From: Erysipelotrichaceae bacterium OPF54
GTDB lineage: Bacteria; Bacillota_I; Bacilli_A; Erysipelotrichales; Erysipelotrichaceae
DNA: 64,000 bases
Assembly: GCA_022834735.1 (NCBI GenBank)
Contig: BQKD01000001.1
Span: forward strand, 2,085,659 to 2,149,658
Direction: 5' to 3'
This document shows positions 20,226-28,369 of the stretch, piece after piece. The notes under the pieces were generated by a model, which ran no database searches, was not told the DNA's origin, and saw only the letters and a program-made list of their open reading frames with translations. The stretch's first letter is position 1. Each line of letters opens with the position of its first letter. Both the position numbers and the translations under genes were made by a program.

Positions 20226-21359
20226 ATGAACAATAAATACAATACGACCCCGCCGCAGTTCAAAAAGAAAAGCCATACCGGCCTGAAAGCGGTCGGGATC
20301 ATCGCGCTTGCCGCAGTCTGCGGCACAGCCGGGATTGCAGGCGGATATTTCGGTTATCAGCTCGCATCCCGAAACGATCAGAAACCGTCTGTTCAGATCG
20401 GCCAGAACAATTCATCGGGCCATTCCTCATCCATCGAAGCCGTGGATGTCAGCAGCGTGGTCGATATCTGTCGTCCGTCTGTCGTGGAGATCACGACCGA
20501 AACCGCATCGAGCGGCAACAATCCGTTCGCGCAATACGTGCAGCAGGGCGCAGGCAGCGGCGTGATCATGAGCGAGGACGGCTACATCATCACCAACAAC
20601 CATGTGATCGAAGATGCGTCGAGCATCAAGGTCAAGACCATTACCGGTGCCGAATACGATGCCCGGCTGATCGGAACCGATTCCCAGACCGATCTGGCCG
20701 TGATCAAAGTGGACGCCACCGATCTTCCTCCGGTACAGTTCGGCAACTCCAACGATCTGAAAGTCGGCGATATCGCGATCGCGATCGGCAATCCGCTCGG
20801 CTCATTAGGAGGAACCGTGACAACAGGCATTATTTCTGCGCTCGATCGCGAGATCACGATCGAAAACGAAACCATGACCCTGCTGCAGACCGATGCGGCG
20901 ATCAATCCTGGCAATTCGGGAGGCGGCCTGTTCGACGCTTCAGGAAATCTGATCGGTATCGTCAATGCCAAGCAGAGCGCGGCAGGCATCGAAGGACTCG
21001 GGTTCGCGATCCCGATCAGCGACGCGGTCGACATCCTCGACGAGCTCATTCAAAATGGTTCGGTCACTTCCCGTCCGGCATTGAATGTCAGCTTGTATGA
21101 TCATGAGGAAACATACCGCAACAGCCAGTACCCTACCGGTGTCTACGTGGTACAGGTCCTCGATGGCGGCGCTGCGCAGAAGGCCGGTATCGAGGTCAAT
21201 GACCGCATCGTGTCGTTCGATGGCCAGGAAGTCAATTCAGCCGCAGAAGTGAAAGCCCTTCTTCGCCGTCACAAGATCGGCGATACCGTGGATATCGTGA
21301 TCGAGCGCAATGGACAGCAGAAAACTGTTCAGGTCGTCCTGAATCAGCAAACGCAATAA
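20226..21359 (+). CDS. HtrA/DegP-type membrane-anchored serine protease
   Basis: 377 residues: a cytoplasmic basic start, one membrane segment (about 20-46), a Ser/Asn-rich linker, a trypsin-like domain and one C-terminal PDZ domain. The catalytic triad is H126 (TNNHVIEDA), D156 (TDSQTDLAV) and S231 (NPGNSGGGLFD). The PDZ domain starts near residue 285 (GVYVVQVLDGGAAQKAGIEVNDRI). It performs extracytoplasmic protein quality control. AAGGAGAATT is the ribosome site. It has its own terminator and is monocistronic. Confidence 0.95.
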   Translation: MNNKYNTTPPQFKKKSHTGLKAVGIIALAAVCGTAGIAGGYFGYQLASRNDQKPSVQIGQNNSSGHSSSIEAVDVSSVVDICRPSVVEITTETASSGNNPFAQYVQQGAGSGVIMSEDGYIITNNHVIEDASSIKVKTITGAEYDARLIGTDSQTDLAVIKVDATDLPPVQFGNSNDLKVGDIAIAIGNPLGSLGGTVTTGIISALDREITIENETMTLLQTDAAINPGNSGGGLFDASGNLIGIVNAKQSAAGIEGLGFAIPISDAVDILDELIQNGSVTSRPALNVSLYDHEETYRNSQYPTGVYVVQVLDGGAAQKAGIEVNDRIVSFDGQEVNSAAEVKALLRRHKIGDTVDIVIERNGQQKTVQVVLNQQTQ

Positions 21360-21368
21360 AACATCTAT

Positions 21369-21398
21369 GCCTTTTACGTTACGTAAAGGGCTTTTTTT
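21369..21398 (+). terminator. Terminator after htrA-type gene
   Basis: GCCTTTTACG-TTA-CGTAAAGGGC is followed by seven T. Confidence 0.85.
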
Positions 21399-21417
21399 GA
21401 TGTCGCATTCCAAAAAA

Positions 21418-21459
21418 ATGAAAGCGTTTATTTACTCTGGAAAACCGAATGTTTATAAT
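21418..21459 (+). promoter_or_regulatory. ldh promoter with a CcpA (cre)-like site
   Basis: TTTACT (21431-21436) and TATAAT (21454-21459) have 17-bp spacing. Just upstream, TGAAAGCGTTTATT (21419-21432) matches most of the cre consensus TGNAANCGNNNNCA apart from the final CA. The position abutting the -35 would fit catabolite control of lactate production. Confidence 0.55.
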
Positions 21460-21485
21460 AAATTTATAGGAGGATTAGTATAATC

Positions 21486-22460
21486 ATGGAATCTGAAAAA
21501 ATAACAAAAAGAAAAATTATGCTGGTCGGAACAGGGTTTGTCGGAATGTCGTTCGCTTATTCGCTGCTGAACGAACGCGGTATCGACGAGCTCGTTCTGG
21601 TGGATGTCAATCAGGACAAAGCACGCGGAGAAATGATGGATCTCAATGACGGTCTCGTTTACGCTGACACGAAAATGAAGGTCACAGCCGGCACGTACGC
21701 GGACGCAAAAGACACGAACATTGTCGTCCTGACAGCTGGTGCTGCCCAGAAACCGGGACAATCGCGTCTTGAGCTGGTCAAGATCAATGCCAATATCACG
21801 AAAGGCGTATGTACTTCCCTGAAAGAAAACGGATTCAACGGGATCCTGATCGTTGCCAACAATCCGGTCGATATCATGACCTATGTGGCATGGAAAACGA
21901 GCGGACTGCCTAAAAACCATGTGATCGGTTCCGGTACAGTTCTTGATACAGCCCGTCTGCGCCACGCTTTATCCCAGTTCCTCGGTTTTGCCGACAGCAA
22001 TATCCACGCCTATATCATGGGCGAACACGGCGATTCCAGCTTCGCCCCTTGGATCCATACATATATCGGATGCAAGTCTTTGCTCGAGTATCTGGACGAA
22101 CACAATATTTCCCTGAAAGAGCTTCAGGAAATCTATATTGACGTACGCGATAAAGCCTACAAGATCATCGATCTCAAAAAAGCGACTTATTACGGTATCG
22201 GTCTGGCTCTTCGCCGTATCGTCAGCGCAGTGCTCAACAACGAACGCTGCATCCTGCCTGTATCAAGCTATCAGGAAGGACAGTACGGACGTTCCGGATA
22301 CTTCATCGGAACCCCGACGGTTGTCGGATCGAATGGTGCAGTGGAGATCATGTGCCTGCCGTTGAACGAAAACGATCAGATGCGTTTCAATAACTCGTTC
22401 GACACGCTCGAAAAAACGATCAAGGATAATCTGGGCGATATTATCGATCTCGACGATTAA
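21486..22460 (+). CDS. ldh: L-lactate dehydrogenase
   Basis: 324-residue NAD-dependent dehydrogenase reducing pyruvate to lactate. The N-terminal nucleotide fold is GTGFVGMSFAYSLL. The substrate arginine loop is AGAAQKPGQSRLELV. Catalytic D/H are in NPVDIMTYVAWKTSGLP and MGEHGDSSFAPW, where GEHGDS marks lactate rather than malate dehydrogenase. AGGAGGATTAGT precedes the start. Monocistronic. Confidence 0.95.
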   Translation: MESEKITKRKIMLVGTGFVGMSFAYSLLNERGIDELVLVDVNQDKARGEMMDLNDGLVYADTKMKVTAGTYADAKDTNIVVLTAGAAQKPGQSRLELVKINANITKGVCTSLKENGFNGILIVANNPVDIMTYVAWKTSGLPKNHVIGSGTVLDTARLRHALSQFLGFADSNIHAYIMGEHGDSSFAPWIHTYIGCKSLLEYLDEHNISLKELQEIYIDVRDKAYKIIDLKKATYYGIGLALRRIVSAVLNNERCILPVSSYQEGQYGRSGYFIGTPTVVGSNGAVEIMCLPLNENDQMRFNNSFDTLEKTIKDNLGDIIDLDD

Positions 22461-22469
22461 CATCCTTAC

Positions 22470-22492
22470 AGCCATCTGCGGATGGCTTTTTT
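22470..22492 (+). terminator. Terminator after ldh
   Basis: AGCCATC-TGC-GGATGGCT is followed by six T. Confidence 0.85.
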
Positions 22493-22515
22493 AATGCAAA
22501 ATTCCTGTTTTTTCC

Positions 22516-22521
22516 TATAAT
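22516..22521 (+). promoter_or_regulatory. hflX -10 box in an inverted repeat
   Basis: TATAAT lies 24 bp before the hflX start. It is embedded between CCTGTTTTT (22504-22512) and AAAAACAGG (22522-22531 region), a near-perfect dyad that also covers the start of the AGGAGG ribosome site. A good -35 is not evident. Confidence 0.45.
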
Positions 22522-22539
22522 AAAAACAGGAGGATCCAT

Positions 22540-23760
22540 ATGAACGCAATCCTTGTCTTCTGCAAAGAAGAAACTGACGAACAAAAAGAAGAAATGTACG
22601 ACCTTTTGAGAACGGCCGGCATCCAAATAAAAAACACCTTTTATCAAAATGTGAAAGCTGTCTCGCGCTCCACGTATATCGGAAAAGGAAAATGCGAGGA
22701 AATCGCTCTCTATCTTGCCGACGAACAGCCGATCGACACGATCGTTTTCTCGACCGATCTGAGCGTCATGCAGGTGCGCGAGCTCGAAAACATTTTCGAC
22801 CGGCAGGTGCTCGACCGCACCGATCTGATCCTGCAGATCTTTATGGAAAGAGCAAGAAGCGCGGCAGCCAGGCTGCAGATCGAATCGGCCCAGCTGCAGC
22901 GGCAGATGAACCGGCTGATCGGCACGAATGTCCATTTGACAAGGCAAAGGGGCGGCGTGACAAACCGCGGAGCGGGAGAAAAACAGCTCCAGCTCGACAA
23001 ACGGCTCATCAAGACCCGTATTGCCCAGATCAATAAGGAATTAAAGAAACTGTCCAGACAAAGAGAAACGCAGCGCTCGAACCGGCTGAGATCGAACCTG
23101 CCGATCGTGGCGCTGGCAGGCTATACAAACGCCGGCAAATCGACGCTCATGAACAAGATGCTTTCTCTTTCCGGACGCAGCGAGACCAAACAGGTATTCC
23201 AGGAAGACCTGCTGTTTGCGACCCTCGACACATCCGTACGGATCATCGAACTGCCATACGGGCAATCCTTTCTGCTCGCTGACACGGTCGGCTTTCTCGA
23301 AGACCTTCCTCACGAGCTGGTCCAGGCTTTTCATTCCACGCTCGAGGATATCCGCTATGCCAGCTGTATCCTGCAGATCGTCAATGCGTCCAGCCCAAGA
23401 TATTTGGACAATATGAAAACGACTCTCGAAACGCTCGAAGACATCCACGCGTCGCATATCGACCGGCTCGTCGTGTACAATCAGTGCGACAAGACCGAGA
23501 TCCATCATCCTGCGCTCGAAAACGGGAATGTATATATCAGCGCCCTGTCTTCAAACGATGTGGAATTTCTGATCGATCAGGTCTGCGAACAGCTATACGG
23601 CCCCTGGGCCGAGGAAGAGCTTTTTGTCGCATTCAACGATTTCGAACGGCAGCAGAAGCTGAGAGCTTATGCCAATATACTGGAAACACAATATGAAGAA
23701 GATGGCATGAAAGTGCGTTTTCTGATCCGTCAGGCATGGAAAAAGACCGTCGAAATGTGA
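22540..23760 (+). CDS. hflX: GTPase HflX
   Basis: 406-residue ribosome-splitting GTPase. The N-terminal HflX domain includes the glycine-rich linker NVHLTRQRGGVTNRGAGEKQLQLDKR and a helical arm. The G domain has G1 GYTNAGKST, G3 DTVGFLEDLPHELVQAFHSTLED and G4-like YNQCDKT. AGGAGGATCCAT precedes the ATG. Its last codons overlap its terminator hairpin, and an IS element has inserted immediately after that hairpin. Confidence 0.95.
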   Translation: MNAILVFCKEETDEQKEEMYDLLRTAGIQIKNTFYQNVKAVSRSTYIGKGKCEEIALYLADEQPIDTIVFSTDLSVMQVRELENIFDRQVLDRTDLILQIFMERARSAAARLQIESAQLQRQMNRLIGTNVHLTRQRGGVTNRGAGEKQLQLDKRLIKTRIAQINKELKKLSRQRETQRSNRLRSNLPIVALAGYTNAGKSTLMNKMLSLSGRSETKQVFQEDLLFATLDTSVRIIELPYGQSFLLADTVGFLEDLPHELVQAFHSTLEDIRYASCILQIVNASSPRYLDNMKTTLETLEDIHASHIDRLVVYNQCDKTEIHHPALENGNVYISALSSNDVEFLIDQVCEQLYGPWAEEELFVAFNDFERQQKLRAYANILETQYEEDGMKVRFLIRQAWKKTVEM

Positions 23761-23765
23761 CGGCC
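23745..23765 (+). terminator. hflX terminator hairpin, left copy, separated from its T-tract
   Basis: CCGTC-GAAATGT-GACGG overlaps the hflX stop codon. The 21-bp block 23745-23765 is repeated exactly at 27452-27472, where it is still followed by TTTTTT. The block is the target duplication of the outer IS element. Confidence 0.85.
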
Positions 23766-23802
23766 AATGGCGTGAACTTAAGAATTATCTTAGGTTTACG
23801 CC

Positions 23803-25475
23803 CAATGTCATTAAGTTAGATGGATCATCGAACTTAACGCATGATATCCTTATTAAGTTAAGCTTCAGGTCAAATGAGACCCGGAGCTTTCTTTTTTTCC
23901 GGTGCACGACGAAAAGACAATTTTTTCTTCTTAAAAAAATTGCTATTTGTCCCATTTGTGATGTAAAATATCACTGTTTTTAAGTGGCTGTTATGCCGGT
24001 CTATGCTGGAATGCATGTACTCGCTGCGCTCTCATATTCCGTTTGTAACAGCGGTCTGGTCTGATTGGGATCAGACCTTTTTTGATCCTTTCTTCCAGCT
24101 CCCTGGCTCCGATCTTTCTTTTCAGGAACTTTTTGATGTTTGTCGTTCCTATGCTGAAATTGGCTTTATATTCGTACTTCCTCTCTTTCTTCTGTTCGAT
24201 CGGCACCGCATGGATCATCAGCGCGGCCAGATTATGGAGGATCAGTGCACCATAGATTTCCTGGCGGATGAATTTTCTTTTCTTCGAATGAAAATCAAGC
24301 ATCCCGATCGTGTATTTCAGCTTTCGGAATCCCACTTCTTCGTTCCACCGCAGATGATACAGCTCTTTCAGATCATCGAGAGAGAACTTCTCTGGCGGCA
24401 GGTTCGTTATCAGGCACTCGTATTCTCCTTTTTTCACCTCGATCCTGACGACCCGGAATTCAATTGGATATTCTTCGGCTCCGCCTTTTGGCATATATTC
24501 GAAATTGATATTCCATGCAAAATATTTGTACAGCTCAGGATGTTCTTTCACTTCATTGGTCTGTTTTCTTGTCAGGATCCGTTTGATCTTCTGATCAAAT
24601 TCGCTATCCGGCAGCTCAAAAGTAGAAAGAATACCGTTCGATCGGATATCCTTGCAGCGGATCACAAACTTCTGGCCGTTCTCCATACAGAAAGCGAACA
24701 GCTCATAGTTTTCAAATCCCCGGTCGGCACAGATGATCGATCCGGCCGGATACCGATGATCACGGATCAGCCTTTTCAGAGCGGCACATTCGCCCGTCTT
24801 GCGGGACGAGTCGATCGAAACATCCAGGAAGAGATCGTTGAGACAATCATAGAGGGCGTTGAGATGAAGCTGGGAGAACGGACGTGCCGAGCCGGTCTGG
24901 CATAAGGTCTCTTCATCATCAGGGTCAAAAGGGATATTGACATCCGATCCATCCATGGCTAATACATGATATCCTTTAAGCAAAGAAGGAGAACGGGAAA
25001 AAGACATGAGATGAAGGATATGCAGAAAAGCTTCGGGATCCAGCTTGCTGCGCTGCTGGCAGAAAGCAGAAGCGGTGACAGAGAATTTAGGATCATCAAA
25101 GAAGTTGGCAAGTTCGGTCGGCAAAGAAGCGGAACCCATCTGGATGATCAACGGAATGAGGATGCGGGCAGGGAGCTTGCGGTTTCTGGAAAAGTCGGCA
25201 ATGGGGTCTGACGAATAACAGGCGATATCATCGACAACGGATTGAACAGCGGATTCGAACTGACGGCGGATAGTGCATAAGGAATTATAAGATTTCATAA
25301 AAAATACCTCCTACAATTCCTTCGGATTATGAAATTAAGCATCGAAAAAGCTTGTCAAGTGTTTTTTTGCGAAATTTCGAAGATCATCTGAACAAAAAAA
25401 CTCGAAAAAAAGAAGACCCTCTATTCTCATAAGAGAGTCTTCCTGAGGCGAAAATCGCCTAACTTAATGACATTG
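23803..25475 (-). mobile_element. IS4-family insertion sequence, copy 2 (1673 bp), nested
   Basis: Same 17-bp ends as copy 1, with target duplication GGTTTACGCC at 23793-23802 and 25476-25485. It sits in the 3' arm of the left-end hairpin of the outer IS (GGCGTGAACTTAAG / CTTAGGTTTACGCC followed by T6). It is therefore younger than the outer element. Confidence 0.95.
23991..25298 (-). CDS. IS4-family DDE transposase, copy 2
   Basis: 435 residues, identical in protein sequence to copy 1 at 4298-5605, with D116, D192 and the Y314-R317-E321-K328 signature intact. Identity of protein and element length suggests recent movement. It is transcribed against hflX. Confidence 0.95.
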   Translation of the reverse strand: MKSYNSLCTIRRQFESAVQSVVDDIACYSSDPIADFSRNRKLPARILIPLIIQMGSASLPTELANFFDDPKFSVTASAFCQQRSKLDPEAFLHILHLMSFSRSPSLLKGYHVLAMDGSDVNIPFDPDDEETLCQTGSARPFSQLHLNALYDCLNDLFLDVSIDSSRKTGECAALKRLIRDHRYPAGSIICADRGFENYELFAFCMENGQKFVIRCKDIRSNGILSTFELPDSEFDQKIKRILTRKQTNEVKEHPELYKYFAWNINFEYMPKGGAEEYPIEFRVVRIEVKKGEYECLITNLPPEKFSLDDLKELYHLRWNEEVGFRKLKYTIGMLDFHSKKRKFIRQEIYGALILHNLAALMIHAVPIEQKKERKYEYKANFSIGTTNIKKFLKRKIGARELEERIKKGLIPIRPDRCYKRNMRAQRVHAFQHRPA

Positions 25476-25537
25476 GGTTTACGCCTTTTTTCTTTTTTTC
25501 TCGTTTTATTGACATTGTGTTCATTACATCTATGAAA

Positions 25538-25603
25538 TAGTAAAGCAGAAAATGTTGTTTAGCTATTATATTTATGGTTCTATTTGATAGAATATAGTAA
25601 AGC
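25538..25603 (+). repeat. TAGTAAAGC 9-mer repeats (first two of four) in the outer IS
   Basis: Copies at 25538-25546 and 25595-25603 lie before ORF A. A third (25813-25821) covers the ORF A stop codon, and a fourth (27255-27263) follows the ORF B stop. The function is unknown. Confidence 0.6.
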
Positions 25604-25614
25604 GAGGTGACATT

Positions 25615-25815
25615 ATGTTTGTCAAGGTTGTTTCTAATAATAAGCGCAGGCCTGGTACTTCCTATATCTATCTCACGGAAACTTACAGAGAAAACGGTAA
25701 GGTGCGCCATAGAAATGTGCGTAATTTAGGCCTTTTTGACGATTCTCAGGTCCCTTATATCAAAGCCGCTTTCATGAATCCTAAGCCGAAGCTGGTCTAT
25801 GATGAAATGCCGTAG
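25615..25815 (+). CDS. Small ORF A of the outer IS (66 residues)
   Basis: Begins MFVKVVSNNKRRPGTSYIYL and continues TETYRENGKVRHRNVRNLG, which resembles the N-terminal beta-rich module that opens IS1634-type transposases (x-Y-x-Y-L...E-x-Y-R-E-N-G-K). Here the module ends at TAG-TAA, and the main transposase starts in another frame 17 bp upstream of that end. AGGTGA precedes the start. It may be a separate accessory protein or joined to ORF B by frameshift; no clear slippery site is visible. Confidence 0.6.
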   Translation: MFVKVVSNNKRRPGTSYIYLTETYRENGKVRHRNVRNLGLFDDSQVPYIKAAFMNPKPKLVYDEMP

Positions 25816-27253
25816 TAAAGCAGCTCTTATAGCTGACACTCTCAATTCTCTTTCTTCGTTCCTGAACTCTGAACATCTGCTTCCTCATGCCCGGATTCTG
25901 AATAATTCTTTTTCCAGAACTAGAAAACTGCCTCTTTCCTCTACTATGTTTTTCAGCTTGTTCCGTCATGGCAGCACGATTAGTGAGGATATTGATTTCA
26001 TTTTCCAAAAGATGAGTGCACCTCCCTCTAAAAATGCAGTCCTCCATCGTCAGTCGATCCTGAATCATGACGTATGGAAGGCTGTTCTGAAAAAGCAGAT
26101 CTCTCTGTTTTATGGAGCTGGACTTGCACAAAATCGATATAAAGGTTATCTGCTGGTTGCCATTGACGGCTCAAAGGTCATGCTGCCCGAATCACCAGCA
26201 CTCAATCAAATTTTTGGAGGTCCGCTTAATAAAGCCTGCCGTACGAAGGAAGAGCTCATCGCTCCTTCCGCTCACATTTCTGCAGCCTATGATCCTCTGA
26301 ACTGTCAGATCCTGGATTTCATCATGGAACCTTATAATGTTTCTGAGATACCTATGATGAGAGAACACCTGGATCGTCTGCTGCCATTTCTGGAAGGAAA
26401 GAAAGTACTGATCCTGGCCGATCGATATTATGGTTCTGTTGAACTTTTCCGCTGGTGTGCCTTACATGGTTTTGATTTCCTTGTGCGGGCAAAAAATAAT
26501 TTTTTTAAAGACCTGAGGGGCGAGATACCAGAAGCCATCCAGGATGCACGGTTTACAGTGACCTTGAATAAGCCGTGGATAAAGAGAATAAAGGATCCCG
26601 AGATCAGACAGTCCTTTCAGGAAGACCCCGACGTACTGCTGCGGCTTGTGCGAAATGACTATTCTTATCAGCAGGAAGATACAGCGATCAGAAAGAAGGA
26701 TAAGAAGCGGTACAAGGTCTATAAGCATGTTGACGTACATGCCGAATACTTTACTAGTTTGCCTGCCGGCAAATTCAGCCGGGAAGAGATCCTTTCTCTC
26801 TATCACGACAAACGATGGGATGTCGAGACCTGTTACGACCGCCTCAAAAATGACGTGAAGCTCAATCAGGTCCATTCCAGAAATCCGATCCTGATCAGGA
26901 ACCAGTTTTTTGCGAAAGTCATCTTTTCTAATATAGCCGGCATTCTTTTCAACGCTGCCAATGATCGAATAGACTCTCCAAAACATCTGCCGAACTATAA
27001 GAAGATCATCCAGATCCTCTATAGCTTTACGATCGCGGAAAAAATCATGAAGGAGAAGATACGAAGTACAGCAATCAACAGAATAATTAAAGAGGCGATC
27101 CGCAATAAGATACTCATCCGAAAGGGACGACACGTAAGAAGGTGGGGACGATTTATGATATCAATACCGACAAAAAAATATCGGATTGGAGGAAGATCCA
27201 ATCCGAAAGTACATGCGAGCCGCTATGGTGGGTATGTGACAACCGATCATTAG
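25799..27253 (+). CDS. IS4-type DDE transposase, ORF B of the outer IS
   Basis: 484 residues. DDE markers are AIDGSKVMLPE, LADRYYGSVELF and YHDKRWDVETCYDRLKNDV (Y-R-E-x6-K spacing). The N-terminal FSRTRKLPLSSTMFF is shared with the IS4 group and with the 435-residue transposase here. It looks complete by itself. The tandem ATGATG start overlaps ORF A and has a poor ribosome site, so translation is probably coupled to ORF A. Confidence 0.85.
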   Translation: MMKCRSKAALIADTLNSLSSFLNSEHLLPHARILNNSFSRTRKLPLSSTMFFSLFRHGSTISEDIDFIFQKMSAPPSKNAVLHRQSILNHDVWKAVLKKQISLFYGAGLAQNRYKGYLLVAIDGSKVMLPESPALNQIFGGPLNKACRTKEELIAPSAHISAAYDPLNCQILDFIMEPYNVSEIPMMREHLDRLLPFLEGKKVLILADRYYGSVELFRWCALHGFDFLVRAKNNFFKDLRGEIPEAIQDARFTVTLNKPWIKRIKDPEIRQSFQEDPDVLLRLVRNDYSYQQEDTAIRKKDKKRYKVYKHVDVHAEYFTSLPAGKFSREEILSLYHDKRWDVETCYDRLKNDVKLNQVHSRNPILIRNQFFAKVIFSNIAGILFNAANDRIDSPKHLPNYKKIIQILYSFTIAEKIMKEKIRSTAINRIIKEAIRNKILIRKGRHVRRWGRFMISIPTKKYRIGGRSNPKVHASRYGGYVTTDH

Positions 27254-27451
27254 GTAGTAAAGCCACTCGTGGCGGCTGCGCAAAGATTACAATTCAAGTA
27301 TAGCTTAAATCTGTGAAAATAGAAAAATTTTTGAACATTATTGAAAGATAGGGGCTTTTTACGCTCTTTTTTCATGAATCTCAGCATTTAACCTATAAGA
27401 AAAAAACGGCGTGAACGCATAAGGTAACAAATTCCTTAAGTTCACGCCATT

Positions 27452-27478
27452 GACCGTCGAAATGTGACGGCCTTTTTT
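27452..27478 (+). terminator. hflX terminator, right copy with T-tract
   Basis: The duplicated CCGTC/GACGG hairpin is followed by TTTTTT. It is the original 3' half of the hflX terminator, now 3.7 kb from hflX. Confidence 0.75.
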
Positions 27479-27518
27479 AACGGCTCTGAGCAAGAAGTCC
27501 CCAAGATGGGGGTTTCGT

Positions 27519-28265
27519 TCACTCGATCCGTTTTAACAGCGGCAGGTATTTTTCCAGCTCCTCGAGCAGGACCACATGATTGAACAATGTGATGCATGGC
27601 TTTTTCTGATCGTAGTGAATATAATCGCCATGATAATGCCCGCAGAACCAGATCTTGTACTGCAGCTTTTTATTGAACTGCTCGAGCAGCGAATGGATAT
27701 CCACATAATCCGGTCCATACGGACTCAGCGGCCTATCATATTTCTTTGACAGCGGATGGGACGTGTACACATCATGAGAGATCACGTAGTCCACGTTCCA
27801 GTCGTGCTTTTCGAGATTGTTCAGCGCATTTTGCGCCTCCGCTTTGGTCGGCAGCTCGTTTTTCCACCAGTTGACATGTTCTGTGCGGTACATCAGATCA
27901 TGCGAATAGGCGCCCCCAAACGTAAAAAACGATCTTCCATCGATCTCATACACTTCCCCGCGCATCAGATGATACACGTTGTCGCGGATCTTCCTTGCCT
28001 TTCCGCCTTTATAATCCACGATCGGATATGTCGATAAAACGTCAAAGTTTTCATGATTTCCATCGACGAACAACGTATTCCACGGCAGCGATGCCAGCCA
28101 TTTCAGCCAGAATTCGTCTCCGCTTCCGCCATCCCATATACATCCGAAGTCCCCGCAGATGATCACATAGTCATCGGGCGTCAGATGATTCCCTGCCTCA
28201 AATTCTCTTGGATTGATCTTGTGGATATCCTGTTCCCTGTGGATATCGCCTGTTATATAAATCAT
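27519..28265 (-). CDS. Calcineurin-like metallophosphoesterase
   Basis: 248 residues from the ATG at 28265, chosen because GAGGAG precedes it; the frame stays open 39 bp upstream. The metal-ligand motifs run in order: ITGDIHRE (GDxHx), ICGDFGCIWDG, GNHENFD (GNHE), YVISHDVYTSH and FCGHYHGD (GHxH). All are intact. The substrate cannot be read from sequence; relatives are broad phosphoesterases. It stands alone between the IS cluster and the ROK kinase gene, on the same strand as the latter. Confidence 0.88.
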   Translation of the reverse strand: MIYITGDIHREQDIHKINPREFEAGNHLTPDDYVIICGDFGCIWDGGSGDEFWLKWLASLPWNTLFVDGNHENFDVLSTYPIVDYKGGKARKIRDNVYHLMRGEVYEIDGRSFFTFGGAYSHDLMYRTEHVNWWKNELPTKAEAQNALNNLEKHDWNVDYVISHDVYTSHPLSKKYDRPLSPYGPDYVDIHSLLEQFNKKLQYKIWFCGHYHGDYIHYDQKKPCITLFNHVVLLEELEKYLPLLKRIE

Positions 28266-28341
28266 ACAGCTGCTCCTCAGTATTTTTATTTTGTTCGTAA
28301 TCATTATAATTAATCTATTACTTTCAGTAAACCATGAGAAG

Positions 28342-28366
28342 AAAAAAAAGGCCTTCCGGCCTTTTG
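28342..28366 (-). terminator. Terminator of the ROK kinase gene
   Basis: On the minus strand AAGGCC-GGAA-GGCCTT is followed by a run of T. Confidence 0.85.
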
Positions 28367-28369
28367 TCT

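Larger units (their letters stand above)
23766..27451 (+). mobile_element. Two-ORF IS (IS4/IS1634-like), interrupted by IS4-family copy 2
   Basis: The terminal inverted repeats are AATGGCGTGAACTTAAG at 23766 and its complement ending at 27451. It is flanked by 21-bp direct repeats (23745-23765 and 27452-27472). Without the nested 1673-bp element and its 10-bp duplication it is about 2.0 kb. Two overlapping genes run on the plus strand (25615-25815 and 25799-27253). Both ends can fold into hairpins followed, in the inward direction, by T-runs. A long target duplication is a known trait of the IS1634 family. Confidence 0.88.
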
